From positions 1-14,133 of the forward strand of contig JAGWIL010000024.1 of NCBI GenBank assembly GCA_028866335.1: a stretch of 14,133 nt of DNA, given 5' to 3'. Below, piece after piece: positions 1-6,471 of this stretch (positions are counted from its first letter, which is position 1; each line of letters starts with the position of its first letter). The translations under genes and the position numbers were made by a program. Below the pieces are notes generated by a model that was given only the letters and a program-made list of their open reading frames with translations, did no database searches and was not told the origin of the DNA. The DNA comes from Rhodospirillales bacterium (GTDB lineage: Bacteria; Pseudomonadota; Alphaproteobacteria; Acetobacterales; Acetobacteraceae).

Positions 1-735
1 TGCCTGATGGCCGCCAATAACGAAACCGGCGTCCTTCACGATATTGAAATCGCAGGAAAACTTTGCAACGCTGTGGGGGCGTTGTTGCATGTGGACGCAG
101 CCCAGGCTACCGGCCGTGCCAATCAGGATTGGTTGGCTTTGGGCGCGGCCAGTTTTGCTATTTCAGGGCACAAATTTGGTGCGCCGGTAGGTGCTGGCGC
201 GCTGGTCACGCGCCCTGATCTGCCTATCAAGCCTCTGATTAAAGGCGGCGGGCAGGAGCTTGGGCGGCGTGGTGGCACTTCAGTCTTGCCTGCAATCGCG
301 GGCATGGCAGCAGCACTCGGGGCGCGGTATCAGTCTGAGCAAATCGCTGCCTGGCGGGATGAAATTGAGGCATTTTGCTGCGCTCGCGGTGCGTTGGCTA
401 TTGGCGCCACTGCGCCGCGCCTTCCCAATACGCTTTGCCTTGCTCTGCCTGGTGCGCGGGCCGAAACGCAACTTATCGCGCTTGATATGGCGGGTATCTG
501 CGTTTCTGCGGGGGCGGCTTGCTCTTCCGGCAAGGTTGCCGCCAGCCATGTGCTTCAGGCCATGGGTCTGGAACACCTTGCGGATCAAGCCATACGCGTC
601 TCTTTGCCCTGGAATGTGGAACTGTTTGCGGTTCAAAAATTCATGTCCGCCTATGCGGATATGGCCTCACGCCTTGCGAAGCGTGGCCCAATCGGCTTAA
701 CCACGCCGATAATTGCAAGGACCAGCCATGCCTAA
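1..735 (+). CDS. Cysteine desulfurase (NifS/IscS-like), 5' end outside window
   Basis: This is a PLP-dependent class V aminotransferase that takes sulfur from L-cysteine as an enzyme persulfide and passes it to Fe-S assembly or tRNA thiolation. The reading frame is open from base 1, and the first visible residues ([10 protein letters not shown]) match the middle of the family, so the N-terminal part lies upstream. Visible marks are the NNETG motif, the HVDAAQ cofactor-binding motif, the PLP lysine in SGHKFG (codon 172-174) and the persulfide cysteine in the loop AGAACSSGK (codon 520-522), followed by SHVLQAMG. Both catalytic residues are present, so the visible part looks functional. Its stop overlaps the ferredoxin start by 8 bases. 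I cannot say whether it is the housekeeping IscS or a NifS-like paralogue; the short Cys loop suits the NifS-like enzymes often seen in Alphaproteobacteria. No IscU or IscA gene is visible. Confidence 0.93.
   Translation, partial: CLMAANNETGVLHDIEIAGKLCNAVGALLHVDAAQATGRANQDWLALGAASFAISGHKFGAPVGAGALVTRPDLPIKPLIKGGGQELGRRGGTSVLPAIAGMAAALGARYQSEQIAAWRDEIEAFCCARGALAIGATAPRLPNTLCLALPGARAETQLIALDMAGICVSAGAACSSGKVAASHVLQAMGLEHLADQAIRVSLPWNVELFAVQKFMSAYADMASRLAKRGPIGLTTPIIARTSHA
717..721 (+). promoter_or_regulatory. Ribosome binding site for the ferredoxin
   Basis: AAGGA lies 6 bases before the ATG at 728, inside the end of the desulfurase gene. It supports 728 as the start over an in-frame TTG at 713, which lies upstream of this site. 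Confidence 0.6.
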
Positions 736-1057
736 GATGACATTTATTGAACGTGACGGAACGCCACGCGAAGTTGAGGCCCCTGTTGGGCTTTCAGTTT
801 TAGAGGTCGCGCATAAGCACAGCATAGATATTGAAGGGGCGTGCGAAGGTTCGCTTGCCTGCTCTACTTGCCATATAATTGTTGATCCTGAGTGGTTTAG
901 TAAACTAAACGAGCCGTCTGATGACGAGGAAGACATGCTGGATCTTGCCTTTGGTCTGGAAAAAACCTCCCGCCTTGGCTGCCAAATCGTCGTTTCTGAA
1001 GCTCTGGATGGGCTGGTTGTAAGGCTTCCCGCCGCCACTCGGAATGCGGGCAAGTAA
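728..1057 (+). CDS. fdx: [2Fe-2S] ferredoxin, adrenodoxin/Isc type
   Basis: This is a small soluble electron carrier with one [2Fe-2S] cluster, 109 residues from the ATG at 728. Cluster ligands are C39, C45, C48 and C85, giving the CX5CX2CX36C spacing typical of adrenodoxin and bacterial Isc ferredoxins rather than plant-type ones. The acidic stretch DDEED (about residues 65-69) before the last cysteine is also typical; in this family it forms the docking surface for redox partners. The gene overlaps the desulfurase end by 8 bases and is followed one base after its stop by the likely mnmA start, so the three are almost certainly co-transcribed. In Isc systems this ferredoxin supplies electrons for cluster assembly on the scaffold. 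A role here with the neighbouring desulfurase is inferred from position. A P450-type redox partner role cannot be excluded, but no P450 gene is visible. Confidence 0.93.
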   Translation: MPKMTFIERDGTPREVEAPVGLSVLEVAHKHSIDIEGACEGSLACSTCHIIVDPEWFSKLNEPSDDEEDMLDLAFGLEKTSRLGCQIVVSEALDGLVVRLPAATRNAGK

Positions 1058-1058
1058 A

Positions 1059-2099
1059 ATGCGGGTCGTTGTCGCCATGTCCGGCGGAGTGGATAGCTCA
1101 GTCGTAGCCGGGCTGATGGCGCGCGAAGGGCATGAGGTAATAGGAGTCACATTACAGTTATACGACCACGGGCAGGCTTCCCAGCGGAAGGGCGCGTGCT
1201 GCGCTGGTCAAGACATTCATGACGCCAAGCGCGTGGCCGATAGGCTCGGTATCGCTCATTATGTTGTCGATAGCGAAACACGCTTTAAGCAAAGTGTTAT
1301 TTCCGCATTCGCTGATGCTTATGCGCAAGGCCAAACCCCAGTGCCTTGCATCGCCTGTAATCAGCATTTGAAATTTGGCGATTTGTTGGAGATGGCCAAA
1401 GATCTCGGCGCGGATGCCTTGGCAACCGGCCATTACGTTCGCCGGATAGAAGGGGTGGCCGGTGCTGAATTGCACAAGGCCGTGGATGAGAGCCGGGATC
1501 AAAGCTGGTTTCTCTTCGCGACAACCCAGGAACAACTGGATTATTGTCGTTTCCCGTTGGGCGGCTTTGCTTCTAAAGCTGAAGTCCGGGCAATCGCCGC
1601 AGAAATGGGCCTCGTTGTCGCTGAAAAACCGGACAGCCAGGACATCTGTTTCGTGCCTACAGGTAGCTATGCGGGAATCGTGGAAGCCTTCCGGCCAGAT
1701 GCGCTGGAGCAAGGCGAGGTGATGTCGGAGGATGGACGGGTACTTGGTAACCATCAAGGCATTGCCCGGTATACCATCGGCCAGGCCAAGCGCCTGCCAG
1801 ATAAAGCGGCTCATATGGTCGTCAAATCCATCGAGCCCGCCACCAGGCGCATTATCGTCGGCCCCCGTGGTGCCCAAAGCCGAGAGGTAAAATTGCGTGA
1901 TGTAAATTGGCTCATTACGCCGAGCGAACACCGCGCAGAGGTAAAATTGCGCGCAAGGGACTGCCTGCGCGGCGCGAATATTCGCCCGGAAGGGCAGGGG
2001 GCATTATTGGAGCTTGATGAACCGGCGATTGCCGCGCCCGGCCAAGCCGCGGTATTTTATGAAGGTTCGCGCATTCTCGGGGGCGGATTTATCATTTAA
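1059..2099 (+). CDS. mnmA: tRNA-specific 2-thiouridylase MnmA
   Basis: MnmA activates the C2 carbonyl of the wobble uridine (U34) in tRNAs for Lys, Glu and Gln with ATP and replaces the oxygen with sulfur, making s2U. Counted from the ATG at 1059 the protein has 346 residues. The PP-loop SGGVDSS is at 8-14. The catalytic cysteine pair is C97 in PCIACN and C197 in DSQDICF, matching the spacing of the E. coli pair. The ATGHY and RDQSWFL motifs are present, followed by the C-terminal beta-barrel domains. An in-frame ATG at 1044 would add five residues; I prefer 1059 because it puts the PP-loop at the usual distance from the N-terminus, although neither start has a strong Shine-Dalgarno site. The gene sits directly behind the cysteine desulfurase and ferredoxin, which suggests a short sulfur route. 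No Tus relay proteins are visible, and many bacteria outside the enterics lack them. Confidence 0.96.
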   Translation: MRVVVAMSGGVDSSVVAGLMAREGHEVIGVTLQLYDHGQASQRKGACCAGQDIHDAKRVADRLGIAHYVVDSETRFKQSVISAFADAYAQGQTPVPCIACNQHLKFGDLLEMAKDLGADALATGHYVRRIEGVAGAELHKAVDESRDQSWFLFATTQEQLDYCRFPLGGFASKAEVRAIAAEMGLVVAEKPDSQDICFVPTGSYAGIVEAFRPDALEQGEVMSEDGRVLGNHQGIARYTIGQAKRLPDKAAHMVVKSIEPATRRIIVGPRGAQSREVKLRDVNWLITPSEHRAEVKLRARDCLRGANIRPEGQGALLELDEPAIAAPGQAAVFYEGSRILGGGFII

Positions 2100-2147
2100 T
2101 GCGGATCATTTGGCCGTATTTTCAAAAAAACTTACCCCTGGAGTTTA

Positions 2148-2175
2148 TTGCCTAATTAACCGCTTTCGCTACAAT
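2148..2175 (+). promoter_or_regulatory. Probable sigma-70 promoter for the Hint-domain gene
   Basis: TTGCCT (2148-2153) and TACAAT (2170-2175) are separated by 16 bases and lie about 60 bases before the Hint gene start, in the AT-rich gap after mnmA. A second -10-like TATACT lies at 2182-2187 without a good -35. This suggests the Hint gene is transcribed separately from the mnmA operon. I see no terminator hairpin between the two genes. The call rests on consensus matching only. Confidence 0.4.
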
Positions 2176-2224
2176 CTTCGGTATACTCTTCTGGTGTTAA
2201 TTCATCTTAAGGTGTTGGCGCGGC

Positions 2225-2230
2225 AGGGGA
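2225..2230 (+). promoter_or_regulatory. Ribosome binding site of the Hint-domain gene
   Basis: AGGGGA lies 7 bases before the ATG at 2238. It is the clearest Shine-Dalgarno site in this part of the window and fixes the start of the Hint-domain protein. Confidence 0.65.
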
Positions 2231-2237
2231 AAGCAGC

Positions 2238-3416
2238 ATGTCTGGTTCAAGCTATGGTACAATCATTGCCAGCGGTGGCACGCTTTCGGTTACCTCGGCC
2301 TATAGTGTCGCCACCAACCTAACCTTTCAGAACGCAGGTTCTGCGAGCGGCGTCATCATTTTCTCCCGCACGGGCATTGGGGCGGGAACCGAAACGATCA
2401 ACGGTGTGATTACCCCGGTAGCGGATTTCGGCGGCGGCACCATCGCCAATATGCTCCCCAGCAAATACCATAATTATGGCACTCTGGGCGATCAGATAAG
2501 CATCCAGTCAGTCGATACCTTGTTCAACACGCTTGACACTGCGGGAACGGCCACGGCTGATAACGCGGATTTCCTCAATCATATCAGCTTCGCAGCCCAA
2601 AGCGCCGATTATGTTTCTATCGTGAATGGCACGGTAGAAATGAGTACTAATACGCCCTTTACGTTTAACGCAAACGAACAGACCATCATTGATGAAATTG
2701 CGCTTGGTCTTTTTGGTACTGCCGCCAATCAGGGTACTCTTGAAATTTCTTTCGCCGAACGCCCAAACCCAAACAGCAACAACCAGTTTGTTGATGCGAT
2801 TATCGTGGCGGACACACCGATCAATCCCTGTTTTACAGAAAATACTCTTATCCTCACCACCAAAGGGGAGGTTCCGGTCGAAACGCTGGTAGCGGGGGAC
2901 CGCGTCATCACGCTCGACAGTGAAGAACAAGAGATCATCTGGATTGGGAAACGAAAAATCGATCTTTCTTCTGCCCTCAGGCCGGATATTTTACGGCCGG
3001 TCACGATTGAACCGGGCGCTCTGGCCGAAGGTGTGCCCTCTCGCCGACTAAAGATTTCCCCGGACCACGCGCTTTATATTGATGGTGTGCTTGTTCCAGC
3101 CAAGGCGCTCATCAACTGGAACAGTATTCGGCAGAATGATAGCGACCTGGCAGTTACATATTACCACCTTGAACTATCCCGGCACAGCGCCCTATTCGCC
3201 GAAAATACGCCGGCTGAGTCATTCCTGGATACGGGCCATCGCGGCATTTTCGATAACGCCTTAGATGGTGTTATTGCGTTGCCGGTTGCCATGCAGGCAA
3301 GGCGCGAAGCTGAAAGTTTTGCACCGCTTTGCACGATGGGCAGTAAGCTAGAAGAGATCCGTGCGCGCATTGCCGCCCGCCAACCTGGTCTACGCTTGGC
3401 CAGCGGACAAAGTTGA
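2238..3416 (+). CDS. Hint (Hedgehog/intein) domain protein, Hint_2 type
   Basis: The 392-residue protein has two parts. Residues 1-195 are rich in Gly, Ser, Thr, Asn and Ala with alternating hydrophobics and look like a beta-rich extracellular or adhesin-type region; I do not recognise a named domain, and there is no classical signal peptide or hydrophobic segment. A Hint_2-like domain begins at C198 (CFTENTLILTTKGEVPVE, then GDRVITL) and continues through SPDHALYIDG with H277 and the later block YYHLELSRHSALFAE, LDTGHR, to about residue 345. In Hint folds the N-terminal Cys and the block-B His drive an N-to-S acyl shift. Here block B is S-x-x-H (S274, H277) rather than T-x-x-H. There is no terminal His-Asn pair as in inteins, so splicing is not expected; cleavage or modification at C198 is possible but unproven. 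It has its own promoter and RBS and converges on the ABC transporter gene. The biological role of this family is unknown to me. Confidence 0.85.
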   Translation: MSGSSYGTIIASGGTLSVTSAYSVATNLTFQNAGSASGVIIFSRTGIGAGTETINGVITPVADFGGGTIANMLPSKYHNYGTLGDQISIQSVDTLFNTLDTAGTATADNADFLNHISFAAQSADYVSIVNGTVEMSTNTPFTFNANEQTIIDEIALGLFGTAANQGTLEISFAERPNPNSNNQFVDAIIVADTPINPCFTENTLILTTKGEVPVETLVAGDRVITLDSEEQEIIWIGKRKIDLSSALRPDILRPVTIEPGALAEGVPSRRLKISPDHALYIDGVLVPAKALINWNSIRQNDSDLAVTYYHLELSRHSALFAENTPAESFLDTGHRGIFDNALDGVIALPVAMQARREAESFAPLCTMGSKLEEIRARIAARQPGLRLASGQS

Positions 3417-3422
3417 ATACTG

Positions 3423-5162
3423 TTACGCTACGGTTTCCAACACTCCATTAGCCAAATTTAAGTGCCGGGTACTAGCCTCATGATGGCTGATGGCAACAAT
3501 CGTTGTATGTGGCAGCCTTGTGCGCAAGGCTGTCCAAACCCGTTCGGCTAACGGCTTATCAAGGGCCGATGTCGCTTCATCAAGAAACAGCCAGTCCGGT
3601 TTCGCAAGAAAAGCACGCGCCAATGCAAGCCGTTGCTGCTCGCCTCCAGAAAGCGCCAAACCCCAATTCGCACTTTCCTCCAGCATTGGCACCAAATGCT
3701 CAAGGCCCATCAGATTCAGGGCTTCGGCAGCATCTGCATCGTCTAAATTATCGATAGCTGATGGGTAAGCCAGATTGCGTTTTAATGTTCCGAGGGGGAA
3801 ATAAGGCTTCTGTGGCAAGAATAAAAGGCGTCCAGTCGGCCGCGCTATTTCTCCACTGCCAAATGGCCAAATTCCCGCAATAGCCCGAAACACGGTCGAT
3901 TTTCCAGAACCCGAGGCACCGGAGAGAATAACTGGTTCGCCAGGCTTTAGCTGCAATGCTGTATGGTCGAGTAGCTTGCGTCCATCGGGCAGCGTTAGAG
4001 TTAGGTCTCTTAGAACGAGCTCATTCGCCCCATCACTAATGTCGGGGCCGCGTGCGGCCACGGCGCGGGCATTTTCCATAGCTTCGCGAAAGCCGTAAAG
4101 TCGTGAAACGGTAGCTCTGAGCAGAACTAAATTTTGATACGAGGTGACAAACCAGGAAAGCGCGCCCTGGACTTGCCCGAACACCAATTGAATCTGTTGC
4201 AATCCGCCCAGACCGACTTGTTTGGCGAAATAGCGTGGCAGAGTAACAACGAGCGGAAAGATGCTCGCAATTTGCGAAAAACTAATCGTGAAAAAATTTA
4301 GCACTTTAGTTCGGCGCATAATGGCCCAGAAATTATCCCTAACAAATTGGAAGCTAGAGCCTAGTTCTGCATCTTCTTCGGCCTCACCATGCGACAAAGC
4401 GATCCCTTCTGGGTTTTCGCGCACTCTTACGAGACGAAAGCGGAAATTCGCCTCATATTTTTGTTGATTGAATGATAGCGGTATCAGTCTACGGCCGATG
4501 AGATGTGTAATACCGGTTCCAACTAAGGAATAAAGCACCGCAACCCAAAGCATATAGCCCGGGATCGTAACACCAAAGAGGGTGATGGAACCAGAGATGC
4601 TGTAAAGCACGAACACAAAACTAAACAGCGTCACAACGTTTGTAATAAAATCTGTTCCGAGGGAGAGGGTGTTGTTGGTAAAATCGTTGAGATCCTCGGA
4701 GATACGCTGATCCGGGTTATCCACGACAGCATTAGGAACATGGCTAAGGCTGATGTTATAATACGCGCGGTCATGTAGCCAGTTTTTAACATAATGGATT
4801 GTCAACCACTGCCGCCATTTAATCTGTAGCATCTGAGTTAGGTATGTGGCGTATACCGCAATCAGCACATAAATCGTAACAAGCTCGGCAAATCCTGCCA
4901 TTGGCCCTTTGCCTGGTATCTGAACAATCGGCAGATAAAGCAGGGTAACAACCGTCTTTACATCATATACCTGGATGGCATTGAAAAAATCTGCGCTCCA
5001 ATAGGTCAGAACAACATTCAGCCCAACCTGTATCAGGTTAAGCGCAATGACAGTTCCCAACAGCCCCCAGGCAACACGCTTTTGCTCAGACTTAAAATAG
5101 GGCTTTGCAAGGCTCCAGCCTTCTGTAAAGCCGGTGAATAGGTTTGTCATTGCTTGGCGCAC
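3423..5162 (-). CDS. SbmA/BacA/YddA-like ABC transporter, fused permease-ATPase
   Basis: This inner-membrane half-transporter of 579 residues should act as a homodimer. The membrane domain (about 1-345, ABC_membrane_2/SbmA_BacA type) has several hydrophobic segments and the family signatures NPDQRISED (149-157) and YEANFRF with LVRVREN (236-250). The nucleotide-binding domain has Walker A GASGSGKST (415-423), Q-loop Q451, signature LSGGEQ (504-509), Walker B LFLDE ending at D528-E529, and switch H560, so it should hydrolyse ATP. Relatives include BacA and the mycobacterial Rv1819c, which import peptides, bleomycin or cobalamin, and E. coli YddA; the substrate here cannot be read from sequence. 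The GTG start at 5162 is preferred over an ATG at 5150 because AGGAG lies 6 bases before it. The start is 3 bases after the DUF3253 stop, which implies translational coupling. The 3' end lies 6 bases from the end of the convergent Hint gene. Confidence 0.92.
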   Translation of the reverse strand: MRQAMTNLFTGFTEGWSLAKPYFKSEQKRVAWGLLGTVIALNLIQVGLNVVLTYWSADFFNAIQVYDVKTVVTLLYLPIVQIPGKGPMAGFAELVTIYVLIAVYATYLTQMLQIKWRQWLTIHYVKNWLHDRAYYNISLSHVPNAVVDNPDQRISEDLNDFTNNTLSLGTDFITNVVTLFSFVFVLYSISGSITLFGVTIPGYMLWVAVLYSLVGTGITHLIGRRLIPLSFNQQKYEANFRFRLVRVRENPEGIALSHGEAEEDAELGSSFQFVRDNFWAIMRRTKVLNFFTISFSQIASIFPLVVTLPRYFAKQVGLGGLQQIQLVFGQVQGALSWFVTSYQNLVLLRATVSRLYGFREAMENARAVAARGPDISDGANELVLRDLTLTLPDGRKLLDHTALQLKPGEPVILSGASGSGKSTVFRAIAGIWPFGSGEIARPTGRLLFLPQKPYFPLGTLKRNLAYPSAIDNLDDADAAEALNLMGLEHLVPMLEESANWGLALSGGEQQRLALARAFLAKPDWLFLDEATSALDKPLAERVWTALRTRLPHTTIVAISHHEASTRHLNLANGVLETVA

Positions 5163-5165
5163 CGG

Positions 5166-5432
5166 TCACTCCTCTGGGCTTGTTAGGCGCAGGCGTGTAA
5201 CGCCGTGCAGCAATTCCGGATCAATTGGCTTGCCTTTGCGTATAATTTCTATCTGCCCTGCCCGGGCTAGGCGCTGTGCGGCCAGCTTTACGGGTGCCAG
5301 GAACTTCCGCCAACTCTCGTCAGATGGATTACCGGCAAGCGCCTTAGCGGCATCTGTGGGGCTAATAGATTTGTGCTTCCCGCAGGCGGCGAGCATTTCC
5401 AGGATCGTTTGTTCGGCAGGGTGGGAGTTCAT
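5166..5432 (-). CDS. DUF3253 domain protein
   Basis: This small 88-residue protein matches the DUF3253 pattern along its whole length: an N-terminal helix (ILEMLAACG), a SISPTDAAKALAG segment, WRKFLAPVKLAAQRLA, then a strand-like turn around GQIEIIRKGKPIDP and a conserved tail ending RLRL. The layout of helices followed by a beta hairpin resembles a winged helix, so nucleic-acid binding is a reasonable guess but not established. It is soluble with no signal peptide. The ATG at 5432 has no clear Shine-Dalgarno site. Its stop is 3 bases before the ABC transporter start, and the transporter's ribosome binding site lies next to its final codons, so the two are likely translated together. A link between them (regulator or accessory of the transporter) is inference from position alone. 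Confidence 0.85.
   Translation of the reverse strand: MNSHPAEQTILEMLAACGKHKSISPTDAAKALAGNPSDESWRKFLAPVKLAAQRLARAGQIEIIRKGKPIDPELLHGVTRLRLTSPEE
5169..5173 (-). promoter_or_regulatory. Ribosome binding site deciding the GTG start of the ABC transporter
   Basis: AGGAG on the minus strand lies 6 bases before the GTG at 5162 and immediately before the DUF3253 stop codon. The alternative ATG at 5150 would be 18 bases away, so the GTG is the better start. Confidence 0.6.
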
Positions 5433-5511
5433 GAGCTAGAACTTATGCCCGATCCGTCAGCCGCCTTCAAACCCCAGTTTGAGCCCTATGTCCAAAGATT
5501 TACGATAGTCT

Positions 5512-6402
5512 TCATTTCATGCCGAACATTTGGGCAAATTCTTCACCTGGGATCGCATGGCCGAAAAACGCGCCCTGTCCTTCATCAGCGCGTGCTTGGC
5601 GGAGCAGATCGTATTGAGCCGCGGATTCAACCCCATCAGCGAGCACAGAACAGCCCAGAGCGTGCCCTGCCTCGATCGCCGCGTGAGTAAGTGCTGCGGC
5701 GGAGGGGGGGCCGGTTAAGTTTTGAACCATCGTTCGGTCAAGGCGCAAATTAGAAATAGGCAGCCGCTTCAGCGGAGCCAGGGAAGCATACCCCAAGCCG
5801 AACTGGTTCAATGCCAGGCGAACGCCAATTCCTTGAACGGCCTTTAAAGCAAAATTTGTATCTTCATTAGCATCGAGCAGCATGGCTTCCGTTATAAGTA
5901 ATTCCAATCTTTCCGGTGCGATAGCAGATCGGTCAAGCGCCTCTAATAGATGCCTGACCAATTCCCCACTTTGTAAATGTCGTAGCGAAAGCGCCAATGA
6001 AACCGAAAAATGTTCCGGAAGTTGTGCAATATCCTGGCAGGCGGCGCGTAACATCCAGCCACCGACATCGATGATAATGTCAGAGTGCTCAGCCAGAGGT
6101 AAAAACTGTCCCGCGGGTATAAACCCGCGGCGCGCATGGTTAAGCCGCAGCATCGCTTCCGCCCCGGTTGCGAGCCCATTATGCAATGATATAATCGGCT
6201 GAAAATGCACGGCCAGCCTGTCCGCCGCCAATTCTTGCCGAAATTTCTGAACGATCCGGCGCCGCTCCGCAATCCGGTGTCGGGCATTATGCTGCCTTAA
6301 TTCACGGTCCGTTCGTGCCGGTATTTCCATTTGGTTGGCACCTGAGGCATCAGGTAATAGCTGTGGCTCGGGCATTGCACGATCTGATTGACATGCAATC
6401 AC
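5512..6402 (-). CDS. EAL-domain protein, degenerate, probably not a c-di-GMP phosphodiesterase
   Basis: A 296-residue soluble protein with about 60 N-terminal residues, part of them a charged helix, then one EAL domain (about 62-295). The fold signatures are clear: FQPI (67-70), the EAL-box E82 in EAMLR, FGLGYASL and the C-terminal GQGAFFGHAIP. Compared with active EAL enzymes such as RocR, most catalytic positions have changed: the Asn of VNLS is A137, the first Glu of EITE is L169, the DDFG pair is N199-Q200, the Lys of LKID is R220 and the Glu of AEGVE is D256. Only E82 and Q276 remain of the eight usual ones. It should therefore not hydrolyse c-di-GMP and may act as a binding or protein-interaction domain. 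There is no GGDEF, PAS or membrane segment. The start is uncertain: GTG at 6402 or ATG at 6375, neither with a good Shine-Dalgarno site. It follows a glycosyltransferase gene after 69 bases. Confidence 0.88.
   Translation of the reverse strand: MIACQSDRAMPEPQLLPDASGANQMEIPARTDRELRQHNARHRIAERRRIVQKFRQELAADRLAVHFQPIISLHNGLATGAEAMLRLNHARRGFIPAGQFLPLAEHSDIIIDVGGWMLRAACQDIAQLPEHFSVSLALSLRHLQSGELVRHLLEALDRSAIAPERLELLITEAMLLDANEDTNFALKAVQGIGVRLALNQFGLGYASLAPLKRLPISNLRLDRTMVQNLTGPPSAAALTHAAIEAGHALGCSVLADGVESAAQYDLLRQARADEGQGAFFGHAIPGEEFAQMFGMK
6111..6130. repeat. Perfect inverted repeat inside the EAL gene
   Basis: Eight-base arms CCGCGGGT (6111-6118) and ACCCGCGG (6123-6130) flank a 4-base ATAA loop. 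In RNA this would make a very stable GC-rich hairpin. It encodes part of RRGFIPAGQ of the EAL protein. No T-run follows on either strand, so it is not an intrinsic terminator. It may be chance. Confidence 0.5.
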
Positions 6403-6471
6403 CTTGCAGCCGGAAACTTAATGTTCGTACAATATGGAGCTTTATTTTAGACAAAGTTTGGCGGTGCTGGC

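Noticed and set aside
1158..1931. 257-codon open frame on the minus strand opposite mnmA
   Set aside because: Antisense shadow of mnmA, which has all catalytic motifs; no Shine-Dalgarno site and no family resemblance.
2238..3416. Intein insertion or mobile element encoded by the Hint gene
   Set aside because: There is no homing endonuclease region, no C-terminal His-Asn splice junction and no split host protein on either side.
5467..5482. Inverted repeat TCAAAC-CCCA-GTTTGA between the DUF3253 and EAL genes as a terminator
   Set aside because: Only 6 pairs and no T-run follows on the minus strand; too weak to call a terminator.
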